Shown here in pieces: positions 35,676-46,350 of a DNA stretch of 64,000 nt. This DNA comes from Flammeovirgaceae bacterium 311 (GTDB lineage: Bacteria; Bacteroidota; Bacteroidia; Cytophagales; Cyclobacteriaceae). Position 1 is the stretch's first letter; every line of letters begins with the position of its first letter. The notes beneath the pieces are model-generated. The model was not told the origin of the DNA, ran no database searches, and saw only the letters and a list, made by a program, of their open reading frames with translations. Where the stretch lies: contig CP004371.1 in NCBI GenBank assembly GCA_000597885.1, positions 1,364,001 to 1,428,000 on the forward strand, in the 5' to 3' direction. A program made the translations under genes and the position numbers.

Positions 35676-37283
35676 TTAACGGAGTGGGGGCTGATGAGCA
35701 CCAATGCTAAGCTCCCGCGACAGACTGTTTCCCCAAAAGTCAATGTTGCCTAACTCAGTATCAAATAGGCTTTCCAGGTTTAAGCCTTTTCCCCTTATTG
35801 GAGATCGTGCCCTAAGCTTATAAGCCCTGAGGCTGGGAAGTTCCCTGGGGTCTGAGATTGTTTTGCCCCTGCCAACTTTTTTTAAGCGAGGTTTCACCTG
35901 ATAACCGGTTGCCTGTCCGTTTATTTCTTCCTGCTTTGTGGCATTCCGCCATTCCTCCAGAGAATGGTAGATCCTACTTCCCCAGTCAATTCTGAAATCT
36001 CCCCTTCTTACCCAGTAACTATTCCCCTCGAACCGGAGGTCTGCAGGCGTAACCAAGGTAACCAGGGCCACATCTCCCCTTGTTTGTATAATATTGTTGC
36101 GAACCCCTGCCCTTTGCACTCCGGCACTCTGTATGTAAACCGCTGCCGGGTTACCTGCTTCAGAAGGCTCCAGGTAAATGGTATTGTTGAAGATCTCTAT
36201 TTCCTGAAGAGCACCGCTGCTATCGGCAGACCACAGATGGATAGCACCATGTATACCCCTGCGGGCATCATTCTCGCTTATGTTGAAACGTACTGTTATT
36301 CTTTTCATTTCAGGAGCACCCCGGTACTGAGCAACGAGGTAACCCGGGCCTTCATTATCATGAGAGTAATTGTACTGCATAACACAATCGGTACAGCCAC
36401 CATCAATATCGAACCCACCCCCATCTTTGGCAGTACCCGATTTATTATGGTGGGATTCGCTGTGCTGGATCACCAGCTTATTGCAGTGATACCCCCAAAT
36501 CCCCACTGGACCTCCCTCCTGCCAGGCATTGAGCCAGCCATTGTTAAAGGCTTCACAGTATTCAACAAGTGCCCCGTCTACTCCGCTCACAATAATGCCG
36601 CTGCCGGTGTGATGGTCGGTTCTGTGTGCTAAACCACTGTTATCATAGGCCCTGGTATAGCCAATGTAGAGATTTTTATGTGCCAATAGTGCCTCTTTTG
36701 AATAGGTGTAAATGCCACCTTCTCCATTACCATGCACTATGGCATTTTTAATGGTAATGTCCTCAAATCCGCCATTTCCCATTCCGCTGCCCAGCAGGAT
36801 GCCAAAGCGGTGGTATCCCTCCACCTCTACCCCCTCAATATGGATGTACGGGAGCCTCGCTGCTGGCAGATCTGTATAAATATCAATTCCAGAACTGCTG
36901 TTCTGGCTGCGGCCTGCCCCCCTGAAGACTAGCTGACTAATGTAGAAACCTGCTGTATTATAGGCTTTGAAACCTGCAGCATCGCCACTGCTGATAGTAG
37001 CCTTACCCTCTCCGTAGGAGCTAATGGTTACAGGATCTTCTGCTGTCCCCCCTGTTTCAGTTCCAAAGGTTATGCTTCCACTAAAAGTGCTGCCTCCCTC
37101 AAACAAAATACTGTCGCCGGGCAAAAAACTACCGCTGTTTAACCTGGCAATACTTGCCCAGGCCTGTTGTGGGGATGTACCCCTATGGGCATCGTTACCC
37201 GACACACTGATATAATAGGTTGAAGCCATGAGTAAATTGGGAACGAAGAATAACATGCAGGCTACTGCAGTCTGTAGTTTCAT
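35676..37283 (-). CDS. Secreted right-handed parallel beta-helix protein
   Basis: A 535-residue protein with a signal peptide (MKLQTAVACMLFFVPNLLMA) and a repeating beta-helix pattern rich in short Asn/Asp/Gly turns. It opens TYYISVSGNDAHRGTSPQQAW, the entry common to Bacteroidota carbohydrate-active beta-helix proteins, followed by PGDSILFEGGSTFSGSITF. Later rungs include SHHNKSGTAKDGGGFDIDG. Such proteins are often polysaccharide lyases or epimerases, but no catalytic motif is clear enough to name an activity. Confidence 0.8.
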   Translation of the reverse strand: MKLQTAVACMLFFVPNLLMASTYYISVSGNDAHRGTSPQQAWASIARLNSGSFLPGDSILFEGGSTFSGSITFGTETGGTAEDPVTISSYGEGKATISSGDAAGFKAYNTAGFYISQLVFRGAGRSQNSSSGIDIYTDLPAARLPYIHIEGVEVEGYHRFGILLGSGMGNGGFEDITIKNAIVHGNGEGGIYTYSKEALLAHKNLYIGYTRAYDNSGLAHRTDHHTGSGIIVSGVDGALVEYCEAFNNGWLNAWQEGGPVGIWGYHCNKLVIQHSESHHNKSGTAKDGGGFDIDGGCTDCVMQYNYSHDNEGPGYLVAQYRGAPEMKRITVRFNISENDARRGIHGAIHLWSADSSGALQEIEIFNNTIYLEPSEAGNPAAVYIQSAGVQRAGVRNNIIQTRGDVALVTLVTPADLRFEGNSYWVRRGDFRIDWGSRIYHSLEEWRNATKQEEINGQATGYQVKPRLKKVGRGKTISDPRELPSLRAYKLRARSPIRGKGLNLESLFDTELGNIDFWGNSLSRELSIGAHQPPLR

Positions 37284-37804
37284 AAATAGTTTGTTTACCG
37301 CAAAAATTAGCGCATGAATCCCATCACCTGATTCAGCACTTTGCTATGGTACTTCCTGATCAATTTATACAAATGGCTGTGGTTGCTCAATCTAATGTAA
37401 TCAGAAACAGCAGATAAGGTGATTTACCTGCTATCCCCAGGACTTTCTTTCCGCTTTAACTTGTACTGAATAAAATAACGCTGAAGGAATACTCCTGTTT
37501 ATTTTTGAAAAAATGGTCTTTGGCAGATCTCACTAACTACCAGCTTCCAGTCCTCCATTTATTGGCGCAGTAGATTGATCAGAAATCAAGTTAGAATTAT
37601 GGTTTTTAATGCTTTTGATTAGCATCTACCCCTCTTAAATACTGCAGACATTGATTGATTGCATCTGTGCAACTATAAAAGGCTCAACCCATAAAACGAC
37701 AAAGTTAAATTATTTGTAGGAATAACGATATTATTTTTGAAACTTAACCCTATAAAATATTCATAATCAAATGATTAACACACTCCCTCATCTAACGACT
37801 AGCT
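37284..37804. other. Intergenic region with promoter candidate
   Basis: About 521 bases between divergent genes. It holds a candidate promoter for the TonB-receptor-like gene (TTTG at 37713-37716 and TATTTTTG at 37732-37739). No gene was recognised in the remainder. Confidence 0.45.
37713..37739 (+). promoter_or_regulatory. Candidate promoter of the outer-membrane receptor gene
   Basis: TTTG at 37713-37716 and TATTTTTG (TAnnTTTG) at 37732-37739, with 15 bases between them, a little shorter than usual. The -7 element lies 65 bases before the start codon. Confidence 0.4.
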
Positions 37805-40234
37805 ATGCTACACAAGTTTTCATTTTTGCTATTCTTGCTGCTATTTTTTGGGGCAGCCGTCTATGCTCAAACCGTACTTCAGGGTAAGGTGCTCGATACT
37901 CATCAAAAACCCATTGAATTTGCTACAGTAATGTTATTAAGTACTTCAGATTCCTCTTTGGTGAAGGGTGCTATCAGTAATTCGGCTGGTGAATACAGCT
38001 TACCACAAATCATGGAAGGTAAGTACCTGCTCACGGCCAGCATGACGGGCTACGACAAAGCCTGGAATGGTCCTGTTGTGGTGAAGGCAGGCAGCAGCAC
38101 AACTTTACCACAGCTACTGCTTAGAGAAAGTGTAGAGCAGCTAAATACTGTTACCGTGACCGGCCAAAGACCCTTTATAGAACAAAAAGCCGACAGGATG
38201 GTGGTAAATGTGGCAGGTAGTATTATAGCCAGTGGTGGCACTGCCCTGGAGGTACTGCAACGTGCACCCGGTATCATCATTGATCAGGACGACAATATAA
38301 ACCTGAATGGTAAAGAAGGCGTGATTGTAATGATTGATGGCCGGCGCACACGCATGTCGGCATCGGAGGTTACAGCCCTTTTGCGCAACATGCCCTCAGA
38401 TGCAGTAGAGCAGGTAGATATTATCACCAACCCATCGGCTAAATACGATGCCGAGGGCAACTCAGGTATAATTGACATACGAACTAAAAAAGGCCGGAGC
38501 GAAGGCCTTAATGGCACGCTTACAGCCGGTGTAGGCTATGGCCGCTACGAAAAAGCAAATGCTGGTTTAAACCTTAACTACCGCAGGGGCAGGTTTAACT
38601 GGTTTGGAAACTATACTTATAATTACAACCCGCGCTTTCAAAATCTAAGTTTCGACCGTCTGGTAGATGTTCACCAGGAACGAATTAATTATACTTCCAA
38701 TACCTTTTGGGCTCAGGATGTTCATAGTCATGGCTATAAGGCAGGGGTTGATTACTCAATCAATCAAAAGCACCTGATAGGCTTTGCTTTCACTGGTTTT
38801 GGTAACCGTATATCGGAGAATGGCAGAGGTGAATCTCACTTAAGTAATAGCAGGGACGTAAGCATTGAAGATCTTAAAACAATTGCAACTGGTATTTACA
38901 ACAGAAGTAATCATACTTATAACCTTAATTACCAGCATAATGCGGGAGATGGCAGGATGGAATTAAGTGCGGATATGGAGTATACCCTGTTCAGAGGCTA
39001 TTCCCGGGACCACATTACTAACCATTCGCTCTACCCGGACGCAAGCCTGAATTACGATCAGCTGATATTCAGCACCATGCCAACGGATGTAGATATTCTG
39101 GTAGGCAAAATAGATTATAGCAAGCCCATCCCTACCGGAAACCTGGAATTTGGAGTCAAAAGCAGTTGGGTTGTCACCGATAACGATATGAAATTCGACA
39201 CCCTGGCTCATGAAAACTGGGTAAGTGATGCCAGCAAAACCAACCATTTTCGCTACAAAGAACTGATTAATGCAGCATACGCCTCTGCCAATATTAAAAT
39301 AGGCACACTTTCTCTACAGGGAGGGCTACGTGCTGAACACACCTGGTACCAGGGCAATTCAATTACCTGGCAGGAGGTAAATACCCGAGAGTACCTGAAG
39401 CTTTTCCCGAGCATATTTTTACAGTACCCCCTGGGAGAGCTGCATCAGGCAGGGCTCTCCTACAGCCGCCGCATTGACAGGCCTTCTTACCAAATGCTAA
39501 ATCCTTTTGTGTACCAGCTCGACAAGTACAACTTTAGCCAGGGCAATCCTTTACTACAGCCGCAACTAACAGATCAGCTTCAAGCTACTTATGTTTTTAA
39601 AAAACAATACAACCTTAGCCTGGGCTACAGCCACACCACCAACATTTATCGGAGGGTACCGGAGGTGCGGGATGAAAATGACGAACGCTATACCTTTGGA
39701 TATATGCGCAACCTGGATAATCTGTACAATTACAATATGAGCCTCAGCCTGCCGCTGGAGCTGGGCAGATGGTGGAGCGTACAAAACAACTTAAGCTTGT
39801 TTCACAATCGCACCAGGGGCGAGTTGCTAAATGAGCAACTTGATCTCGGAGTTACTTCCTACAACATCAACATCATAAACCGCTTTAAGCTGCCGCTCAA
39901 CATCAGTGGCGAGCTGGGGGGCAACTACAATTCTCCAGGCATATACGCCGCCATGCGCACGCGCGAGATGTGGGGCATCAATGCAGGATTGAAATATACC
40001 TTTCCTGATAAATCGGCCAATATCAGCTTCAACATTACTGATATTTTCAGAACAATGCGCTGGCAGGCCAGACAGGAATTTGGAGGGCAGGAGTTTACCA
40101 TCAGAAACAGTTGGGAGAGCCGGGTGGCACGCCTAACCTTCAGTTACAATTTTGGCAACCAGGAAGTGAAACCCATCAGGCGCCGCAAGAATGCTGGTGA
40201 AGAGGAACAGCGCCGCCTCGAAAGCAGCCAGTAG
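37805..40234 (+). CDS. TonB-dependent receptor-like outer-membrane protein (OMP_b-brl_3 type)
   Basis: An 809-residue outer-membrane protein. Signal peptide (cleavage near VYAQ), then a CarboxypepD-regulatory-like domain (VLQGKVLDTHQKPIEFATVMLLS; residues about 23-100), a plug region (VTGQRPFIEQKADRMVVNV, ALEVLQRAPGIIIDQDD, GVIVMIDGRRTRM) and a large barrel with aromatic strand ends. It belongs to the outer-membrane beta-barrel family close to TonB-dependent receptors. No SusD gene follows, so it is not a Sus-type glycan pair. Substrate unknown. Confidence 0.88.
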   Translation: MLHKFSFLLFLLLFFGAAVYAQTVLQGKVLDTHQKPIEFATVMLLSTSDSSLVKGAISNSAGEYSLPQIMEGKYLLTASMTGYDKAWNGPVVVKAGSSTTLPQLLLRESVEQLNTVTVTGQRPFIEQKADRMVVNVAGSIIASGGTALEVLQRAPGIIIDQDDNINLNGKEGVIVMIDGRRTRMSASEVTALLRNMPSDAVEQVDIITNPSAKYDAEGNSGIIDIRTKKGRSEGLNGTLTAGVGYGRYEKANAGLNLNYRRGRFNWFGNYTYNYNPRFQNLSFDRLVDVHQERINYTSNTFWAQDVHSHGYKAGVDYSINQKHLIGFAFTGFGNRISENGRGESHLSNSRDVSIEDLKTIATGIYNRSNHTYNLNYQHNAGDGRMELSADMEYTLFRGYSRDHITNHSLYPDASLNYDQLIFSTMPTDVDILVGKIDYSKPIPTGNLEFGVKSSWVVTDNDMKFDTLAHENWVSDASKTNHFRYKELINAAYASANIKIGTLSLQGGLRAEHTWYQGNSITWQEVNTREYLKLFPSIFLQYPLGELHQAGLSYSRRIDRPSYQMLNPFVYQLDKYNFSQGNPLLQPQLTDQLQATYVFKKQYNLSLGYSHTTNIYRRVPEVRDENDERYTFGYMRNLDNLYNYNMSLSLPLELGRWWSVQNNLSLFHNRTRGELLNEQLDLGVTSYNINIINRFKLPLNISGELGGNYNSPGIYAAMRTREMWGINAGLKYTFPDKSANISFNITDIFRTMRWQARQEFGGQEFTIRNSWESRVARLTFSYNFGNQEVKPIRRRKNAGEEEQRRLESSQ

Positions 40235-40321
40235 TACTTTCCTGCTTCGGGAATAAAAGCGGAAAGGCGCTGCTGTTTTGTAATTTACCCATCCGGTTTC
40301 TCTTAATGTTCAGGCAATTTG

Positions 40322-41940
<1,619 letters not shown>

Positions 41941-41976
41941 AGGCTATGTTGATTGGTATGAGAAGTGCTCCGGTGC

Positions 41977-42834
41977 CTATTCTCCCCAGGCCACCAGCTG
42001 CTGTTTTGCAGATCCCAGACTGTCTATTCCTAATTCCACGGTATCTCCGGCTTTCAAGTATATGGGTGGCTTAAAGCCCAGCCCTACGCCTGCCGGGGTG
42101 CCAGTAGATATGATATCACCAGGCTGCAGCGACATAAACTGGCTGAGGTAGCTTACCAGGAATGGCACCCCAAACACCAGGTTGCTGGTACTGCCATCCT
42201 GCATAGTTTTATCATTTACCTTTAACCACAGGCGCAGCTTATTTACATCTCCTATCTCATCGCGGGTAGCCAGGAAGGGCCCCAGAGGTGCAAAGGTATC
42301 GCAGCTTTTCCCCTTTACCCATTGCCCGCTGCGCTCCAGCTGAAAAGCCCGCTCGCTGTAATCGTTGTGCAGCATGTACCCCGCTACGTACTCCATTGCT
42401 TCGGCTTCGGATACATAAGAGGCTTTTTTGCCGATTACCACGGCCAGCTCTACTTCCCAGTCGGTCTTTTCGCTGCCTTTTGGTATAATGATGTTATCAT
42501 TCGGTCCACAAACTGCCGAGGATGCTTTAAAGAAAATGATCGGCTCCTTTGGTACCTCCATATTGCTTTCACGGGCATGATCGGAATAGTTAAGGCCAAT
42601 GCAAATAATTTTACCGGGCTTTTGGATGGGCGCCCCCAAACGAACCTCTTCTGAGACCTGTGGTGCGGTCTGGCCATTCTGCTCCAGCCAACCCCCCAGT
42701 TTCTTCAATCCGTCTGCTGCAAAAAATGCTTCGTCATAATCCTGAGTAAAAGCACTTACATCAATGCGCTTTCCTGCTGCCGTTATCACGCCTGGCTTTT
42801 CCTTGCCAGCTTCACCAAATCTGATTAGTTTCAT
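41977..42834 (-). CDS. FAH-family hydrolase, 2,4-diketo-3-deoxy-L-fuconate hydrolase-like
   Basis: A 285-residue fumarylacetoacetate hydrolase-family protein. Fold markers: the oxyanion/metal region KIICIGLNYSDHA, KTDWEVELAVVIG and ISTGTPAGVGLG. In deoxysugar oxidation this family cleaves 2,4-diketo-3-deoxy-L-fuconate to pyruvate and lactate. The alternative ureidoglycolate lyase/isomerase name is often given automatically; the fucose-type neighbours make the first reading more likely. The gap to the lactonase is about 36 bases. Confidence 0.82.
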   Translation of the reverse strand: MKLIRFGEAGKEKPGVITAAGKRIDVSAFTQDYDEAFFAADGLKKLGGWLEQNGQTAPQVSEEVRLGAPIQKPGKIICIGLNYSDHARESNMEVPKEPIIFFKASSAVCGPNDNIIIPKGSEKTDWEVELAVVIGKKASYVSEAEAMEYVAGYMLHNDYSERAFQLERSGQWVKGKSCDTFAPLGPFLATRDEIGDVNKLRLWLKVNDKTMQDGSTSNLVFGVPFLVSYLSQFMSLQPGDIISTGTPAGVGLGFKPPIYLKAGDTVELGIDSLGSAKQQLVAWGE

Positions 42835-42956
42835 TTTAGGTTGGGTATAGAGTATTGGGTACTGAGTGTTAAGTATTAGTTAGAACTGGAATACAGTGGC
42901 TTAAGCATCTTAGCATGCACTGCATTCAAACATCTAACTTTTTTTTATCTTCTGAT

Positions 42957-43733
42957 TTAGGTATTGAGGGTAACAAAGCCACCATCGATGGGATAGTTAC
43001 TGCCGGTGATGAACGAGGCTTCGTCGGAACACAGGAAGAGGGCAAGTGCGGCCATCTCTTCAGGACTGCCCATGCGGCCAATAGGCTGGGTTTTAGAAAG
43101 CTTATCAAACATTTCCTGCTCCCTGCCAGGGTAGTTTTTTTTCAGAAATCCGTCTACAAAGGGGGTGTGCACCCTGCCTGGTGCGATGCAGTTACAGCGG
43201 ATGTTTTTATCTACAAAATCTTTAGCTACGGAATAGGTCATGGTGAGTACGGCTCCCTTACTCATCGAGTAGGCAAAACGATCCTGCAGCCCTACTGCAG
43301 AGGCTACCGATGCCAGGTTCAGGATTACCCCGCCGCCACTGGCAAGCATTTTTTCCACGCCTGCTTTCAGGCAATTGTACACGCCTTTTACATTCACGGC
43401 ATATACCTTATCAAAATCATCTTCGGAGGTGGTGAGCACATTGCCTACATGGGCTATTCCTGCATTGTTCACCAAAATATCCAGCCTGCCAGCCTGCAGG
43501 TAAATCTGTTCAAAGGCTTTTGCCACTTCTGACTGGCTGGCCACATTACAGGCAATGGCAGAAGCTTTTCCTCCTGCATCACGTATGGTTTTCACCACAT
43601 CACCAGCCCCTTCTTCATTAAGCTCCAGTACAAAAACCTCTGCGCCCTGCTGGGCAAATAATTGGCTGATGGCCTTTCCGATACCACTGCCCCCACCGGT
43701 TACAATAGCTGTTTTATTTCTAAGGCTGAACAT
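42957..43733 (-). CDS. SDR oxidoreductase, 2-keto-3-deoxy-L-fuconate dehydrogenase-like
   Basis: A 258-residue SDR starting MFSLRNKTAIVTGGGSGIG, with NNAG and the catalytic Tyr-x3-Lys in YSMSKG. The segment FVDGFLKKNYPGREQEMFDKL fits the KDF-dehydrogenase branch. It would oxidise 2-keto-3-deoxy-L-fuconate to the 2,4-diketo compound, the substrate of the next gene. The start at 43733 was chosen over 43811 because it opens the NAD-binding domain; the extra 26 residues have no family counterpart. It is probably the first gene of the four-gene operon. The dehydratase step is missing from the window. Confidence 0.8.
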   Translation of the reverse strand: MFSLRNKTAIVTGGGSGIGKAISQLFAQQGAEVFVLELNEEGAGDVVKTIRDAGGKASAIACNVASQSEVAKAFEQIYLQAGRLDILVNNAGIAHVGNVLTTSEDDFDKVYAVNVKGVYNCLKAGVEKMLASGGGVILNLASVASAVGLQDRFAYSMSKGAVLTMTYSVAKDFVDKNIRCNCIAPGRVHTPFVDGFLKKNYPGREQEMFDKLSKTQPIGRMGSPEEMAALALFLCSDEASFITGSNYPIDGGFVTLNT

Positions 43734-43959
43734 ATTGAAAAATTGATAAAGCGTTTTGATCCGATAGCTGTATACATGAGCAGAAAAACAGGCTGCTATA
43801 CAGACATCCATTTAAAAATGTAATAAAACTCATCTATGCATACTGATCAAATCAAAGCTCAACAAATTTCACTTTATGCCTGAATTTTCGCTATACAGAT
43901 ACAAATGGGCTGTAGCAGTAGCAGCAGGAAGGGTTAGGCAACGAAAATTTGTGCAAAGG

Positions 43960-43987
43960 CAAAAGTATACATACCCGTAGCTGGCAA
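43960..43987 (-). promoter_or_regulatory. Candidate promoter upstream of the deoxysugar operon
   Basis: On the minus strand, TACTTTTG (complement of CAAAAGTA at 43960-43967) matches TAnnTTTG. TTG (complement of CAA at 43985-43987) sits 17 bases upstream as a -33 element. The leader to 43733 would be about 220 bases, rather long, so this is tentative. Confidence 0.3.
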
Positions 43988-44012
43988 TAAACCTATGGCT
44001 CTAATCCAGGAT

Positions 44013-44615
44013 TTACATACTATCCTTTAGCATTTCTTTCAGATTGGTAAAGGTATTGAAGGGCCCCGTTACCCCTGTTAAGTTTACAAGCCAGGGGGGA
44101 ATGCTGCCAGCAGGATCTACCCTGACAGAATATTCAATGTCGAGCTCACGGTTATCCAAGCTGGTTACCTTCCAGCTGGACCTGGAGGATACCACCCTTA
44201 CCTTTCCATCTTTGGGAGGAATTAATCCCTGTACAGAGTTTGCTTTGATAAAATAAATATCCGGAATGGAATCTGTTATCATTTTAATGCGGCAGGTCAG
44301 GTCCCTGTTGCTCACTGGCCAGGGCAGATGAAACTCGGTGTAGTAGTACACTTCATTTTCACTGACAGGTTTGATCAGATCAGAGGCTTTGGTGTTATAG
44401 ACCCATTTTTTATGGTTATCAACATCCAGCACCAGTTTTTTAAAGCTTTCGAGGGTGCCCTGGCATTTCATCTTTACTCTAACCTCCTTGAAGGGTGAGC
44501 CCTCCACCTCTCTCATAAACACCTGTATCCCATTCTGATCTTTCTTTAAAACCCAGTTTTGCTGCGAAAAAAGACTAAGGGGCATTAGCAACAGCAATAA
44601 TAAAAAATACTTCAT
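44013..44615 (-). CDS. START-domain lipid-binding protein
   Basis: A 200-residue exported protein (signal MKYFLLLLLLMPLSLFSQ) with a START-like domain: KDQNGIQVFMREVEG, KKLVLDVDNHKKWVYN, YYYTEFHLPWPVSNRDL, and a VRVDPAGSIPPWLVN end. START domains bind lipids or polyketide-like chains in a closed cavity. The start at 44615 opens the signal peptide and follows the upstream reductase stop by one base, so it is the last gene of the diiron/KAS III operon. It may bind the lipid product of that cluster. Confidence 0.8.
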   Translation of the reverse strand: MKYFLLLLLLMPLSLFSQQNWVLKKDQNGIQVFMREVEGSPFKEVRVKMKCQGTLESFKKLVLDVDNHKKWVYNTKASDLIKPVSENEVYYYTEFHLPWPVSNRDLTCRIKMITDSIPDIYFIKANSVQGLIPPKDGKVRVVSSRSSWKVTSLDNRELDIEYSVRVDPAGSIPPWLVNLTGVTGPFNTFTNLKEMLKDSM

Positions 44616-44616
44616 A

Positions 44617-45621
44617 TTAACTTTCAATATGGCTCCTGGGAGCGTCATGCAAAATTTTCAAAAATCTGGTTTTGTTCCCAAACCTCCTGAGCCAGCTTAC
44701 TACTTCCGGCACAGAAGTCCTAAAATCGGTAATGGGTCTGTAGTTTAAAATCTTTTTTGCCTTTGAAATATCAATTACAGCATCTTTTGTAATAATATTC
44801 CACATCATGGGCGTAAGCGTCTTATTTATATCAAAATGCTTGTTAATCAGCATAATGGGCTGTAACAACAAGGGAGATACGGGTAAAACAGCCAGCTTTT
44901 TCCCATAATATACATAAAACAGATCATTTAAAACAGTCTCCAGGAGGTACTCAGGCTCATCGGCAATGTTCAGGCAATAGATCTCTGCAGGAAGCTGTAG
45001 TTGTAAAAATAAGCTGATGGCTTCCTGAATATTGCTGACATGGGTTAAAGGAGTCTTCACCCCCTTTTTAACAGGAGAAATAATCATTCCTCCTTTTTCA
45101 AGCCTCAGCAATTTGGGTAATAATACCCTGTCGCCCACACCATAAATTGCCCTGGGCCTGATAATCATTACCTGCTGCCCCTCCTGATAAAGCCTTGCTA
45201 CTTCTTTTTCTGCCCCGTATTTTGATTTGCCATACAGCGGCAGCCGATCCGGATCAATAGGATCAGACTCCCTGGCAGCGCTATTTTCAAAGTGATAAAC
45301 AGAAGAAGATGAAATCACCACCACTTTTTCGCATCCGGCAGCAGCCTGCATAAAATAACGGGTGCCTGCTATGTTAGCTGCCACATACTCCTCCCATTTA
45401 CAGCCATCGGAAGCCAGCCCTGCCACATGCACAGCCATATCGGCTTTGATGGGACAGACTCCGGCACCTACATCCCACTGTACATATGCTGCATACTTTT
45501 TTAGCAGTGCCGGAGGATAGTGGCTTCTGCCAGAGGCAATTACATCATGCCCCATTTCAGTAGAAAACCTGACCAGGTTAGCCCCCACAAATCCTGTGGC
45601 TCCGGTAATAAAAATCCTCAC
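44617..45621 (-). CDS. NAD-dependent epimerase/reductase, OleD-like
   Basis: A 334-residue extended SDR with a GTG start. The N-terminal NAD-binding GATGFVGAN and the catalytic Tyr-x3-Lys in YGKSK (after SSSSVYHF) are intact. The length and motifs fit 3-beta-HSD/OleD-type reductases, which reduce a 2-alkyl-3-ketoacyl intermediate in long-chain olefin synthesis. It follows the broken ligase with a GTGA stop/start overlap (45618-45621). OleD-type function is inferred from neighbours; a steroid-like or sugar substrate is not excluded. Confidence 0.75.
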   Translation of the reverse strand: MRIFITGATGFVGANLVRFSTEMGHDVIASGRSHYPPALLKKYAAYVQWDVGAGVCPIKADMAVHVAGLASDGCKWEEYVAANIAGTRYFMQAAAGCEKVVVISSSSVYHFENSAARESDPIDPDRLPLYGKSKYGAEKEVARLYQEGQQVMIIRPRAIYGVGDRVLLPKLLRLEKGGMIISPVKKGVKTPLTHVSNIQEAISLFLQLQLPAEIYCLNIADEPEYLLETVLNDLFYVYYGKKLAVLPVSPLLLQPIMLINKHFDINKTLTPMMWNIITKDAVIDISKAKKILNYRPITDFRTSVPEVVSWLRRFGNKTRFLKILHDAPRSHIES

Positions 45622-45934
45622 TGGCGTAGATTTAAAATCAGCTGTGCAATGGCACCACGGTCTATCATGTTTTGCCTTCCTTTTCTGGGTATCTGCATAA
45701 AGATCATCCGGTCAGGGAGCGCCTCTTTTTCTATCTGGCAACTGCCAAAGGAAAGCTTTTCCAGTATGTACTTTTCTGTGAGGCCTTCAGTGCCCTCAAC
45801 CGCCAGGTAAACCTCTTCATCCTGCTTTTCATGCTTATAAACCCCACCATTACAGCTTCCTCTATGCCGCATATTTTTTTGATGGTCTTTTCATAGAGTG
45901 CAGGATAGATATTGGTATTTCTCCTGATGATCAT
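45618..45934 (-). pseudogene. Acyl-adenylate (AMP) ligase, C-terminal remnant with frameshift
   Basis: Only about 105 codons of an AMP-forming acyl ligase remain: the hinge/C-terminal domain. It begins MIIRRNTNIYPALYE and IEEAVMVG in one frame and continues VYKHEKQDEEVYLAVEG in the next. The shift falls at the four-C run 45842-45845 on the plus strand (G-run on the gene strand), where one extra base would restore a single frame. The large N-terminal adenylation domain (about 400 residues in the family) is absent. The A10-like stretch IPRKGRQNMIDR may lack the usual catalytic Lys. The family resembles OleC-type ligases. Its start overlaps the KAS III fragment by four bases (ATGA). Confidence 0.75.
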
Positions 45935-46350
45935 TTAATCAGTACTTTTTTATACACGCCTGATTGTATGAGTGAGGTAGCCAGGAGAATCCCATTGAGA
46001 AAGCTGTTGCAGGCATTCTTAACATCGAAGGCAGGACATGTCAATCCCAGCTTATGCTGTACAATATTTGCAGTAGCCGGCTCAATCAGGTCGCCACAGG
46101 CCGATGCATAGATCAGGCAGTCTATGGCGTGGAGATCTATTTGTTCCAGTATTTTTCTGGCGGCAGCAGCTGCCAGATCCGAGCACTGCTGCCCTGGCGC
46201 AGCAAAGTAGCGGGTTTTAACGCCAAACAGTTTTTCCAGTGAACCCGGGGCAATAAATAGTTCTTTCTGGTTGATCCTGTCTTCTACCTCCCTGCTGCTA
46301 AGTTTATGTACAGGTATGTATGAACCAACATGGCTGATTTTTACATTCAT
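45931..46350 (-). pseudogene. KAS III/OleA-like condensing enzyme, N-terminal remnant
   Basis: A 139-residue open frame starting MNVKISHVGSYIPVHKL that covers only the N-terminal half of a KAS III/OleA-type enzyme (family length about 330-350). The catalytic Cys is kept at Cys114 in KNACNSFLNG, but the His and Asn of the triad lie in the missing part. The frame ends at VLIK and a TGA that overlaps the ATG of the ligase remnant. It starts at 46350, overlapping the diiron oxygenase stop by four bases (ATGA). It is almost certainly non-functional as a condensing enzyme and looks like the product of a deletion joining two genes. Confidence 0.78.

Noticed and set aside
42915-43532. Antisense frame opposite the 2-keto-3-deoxyfuconate dehydrogenase-like gene
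   Set aside because: It lies within a well-supported SDR gene and has no motif of its own.
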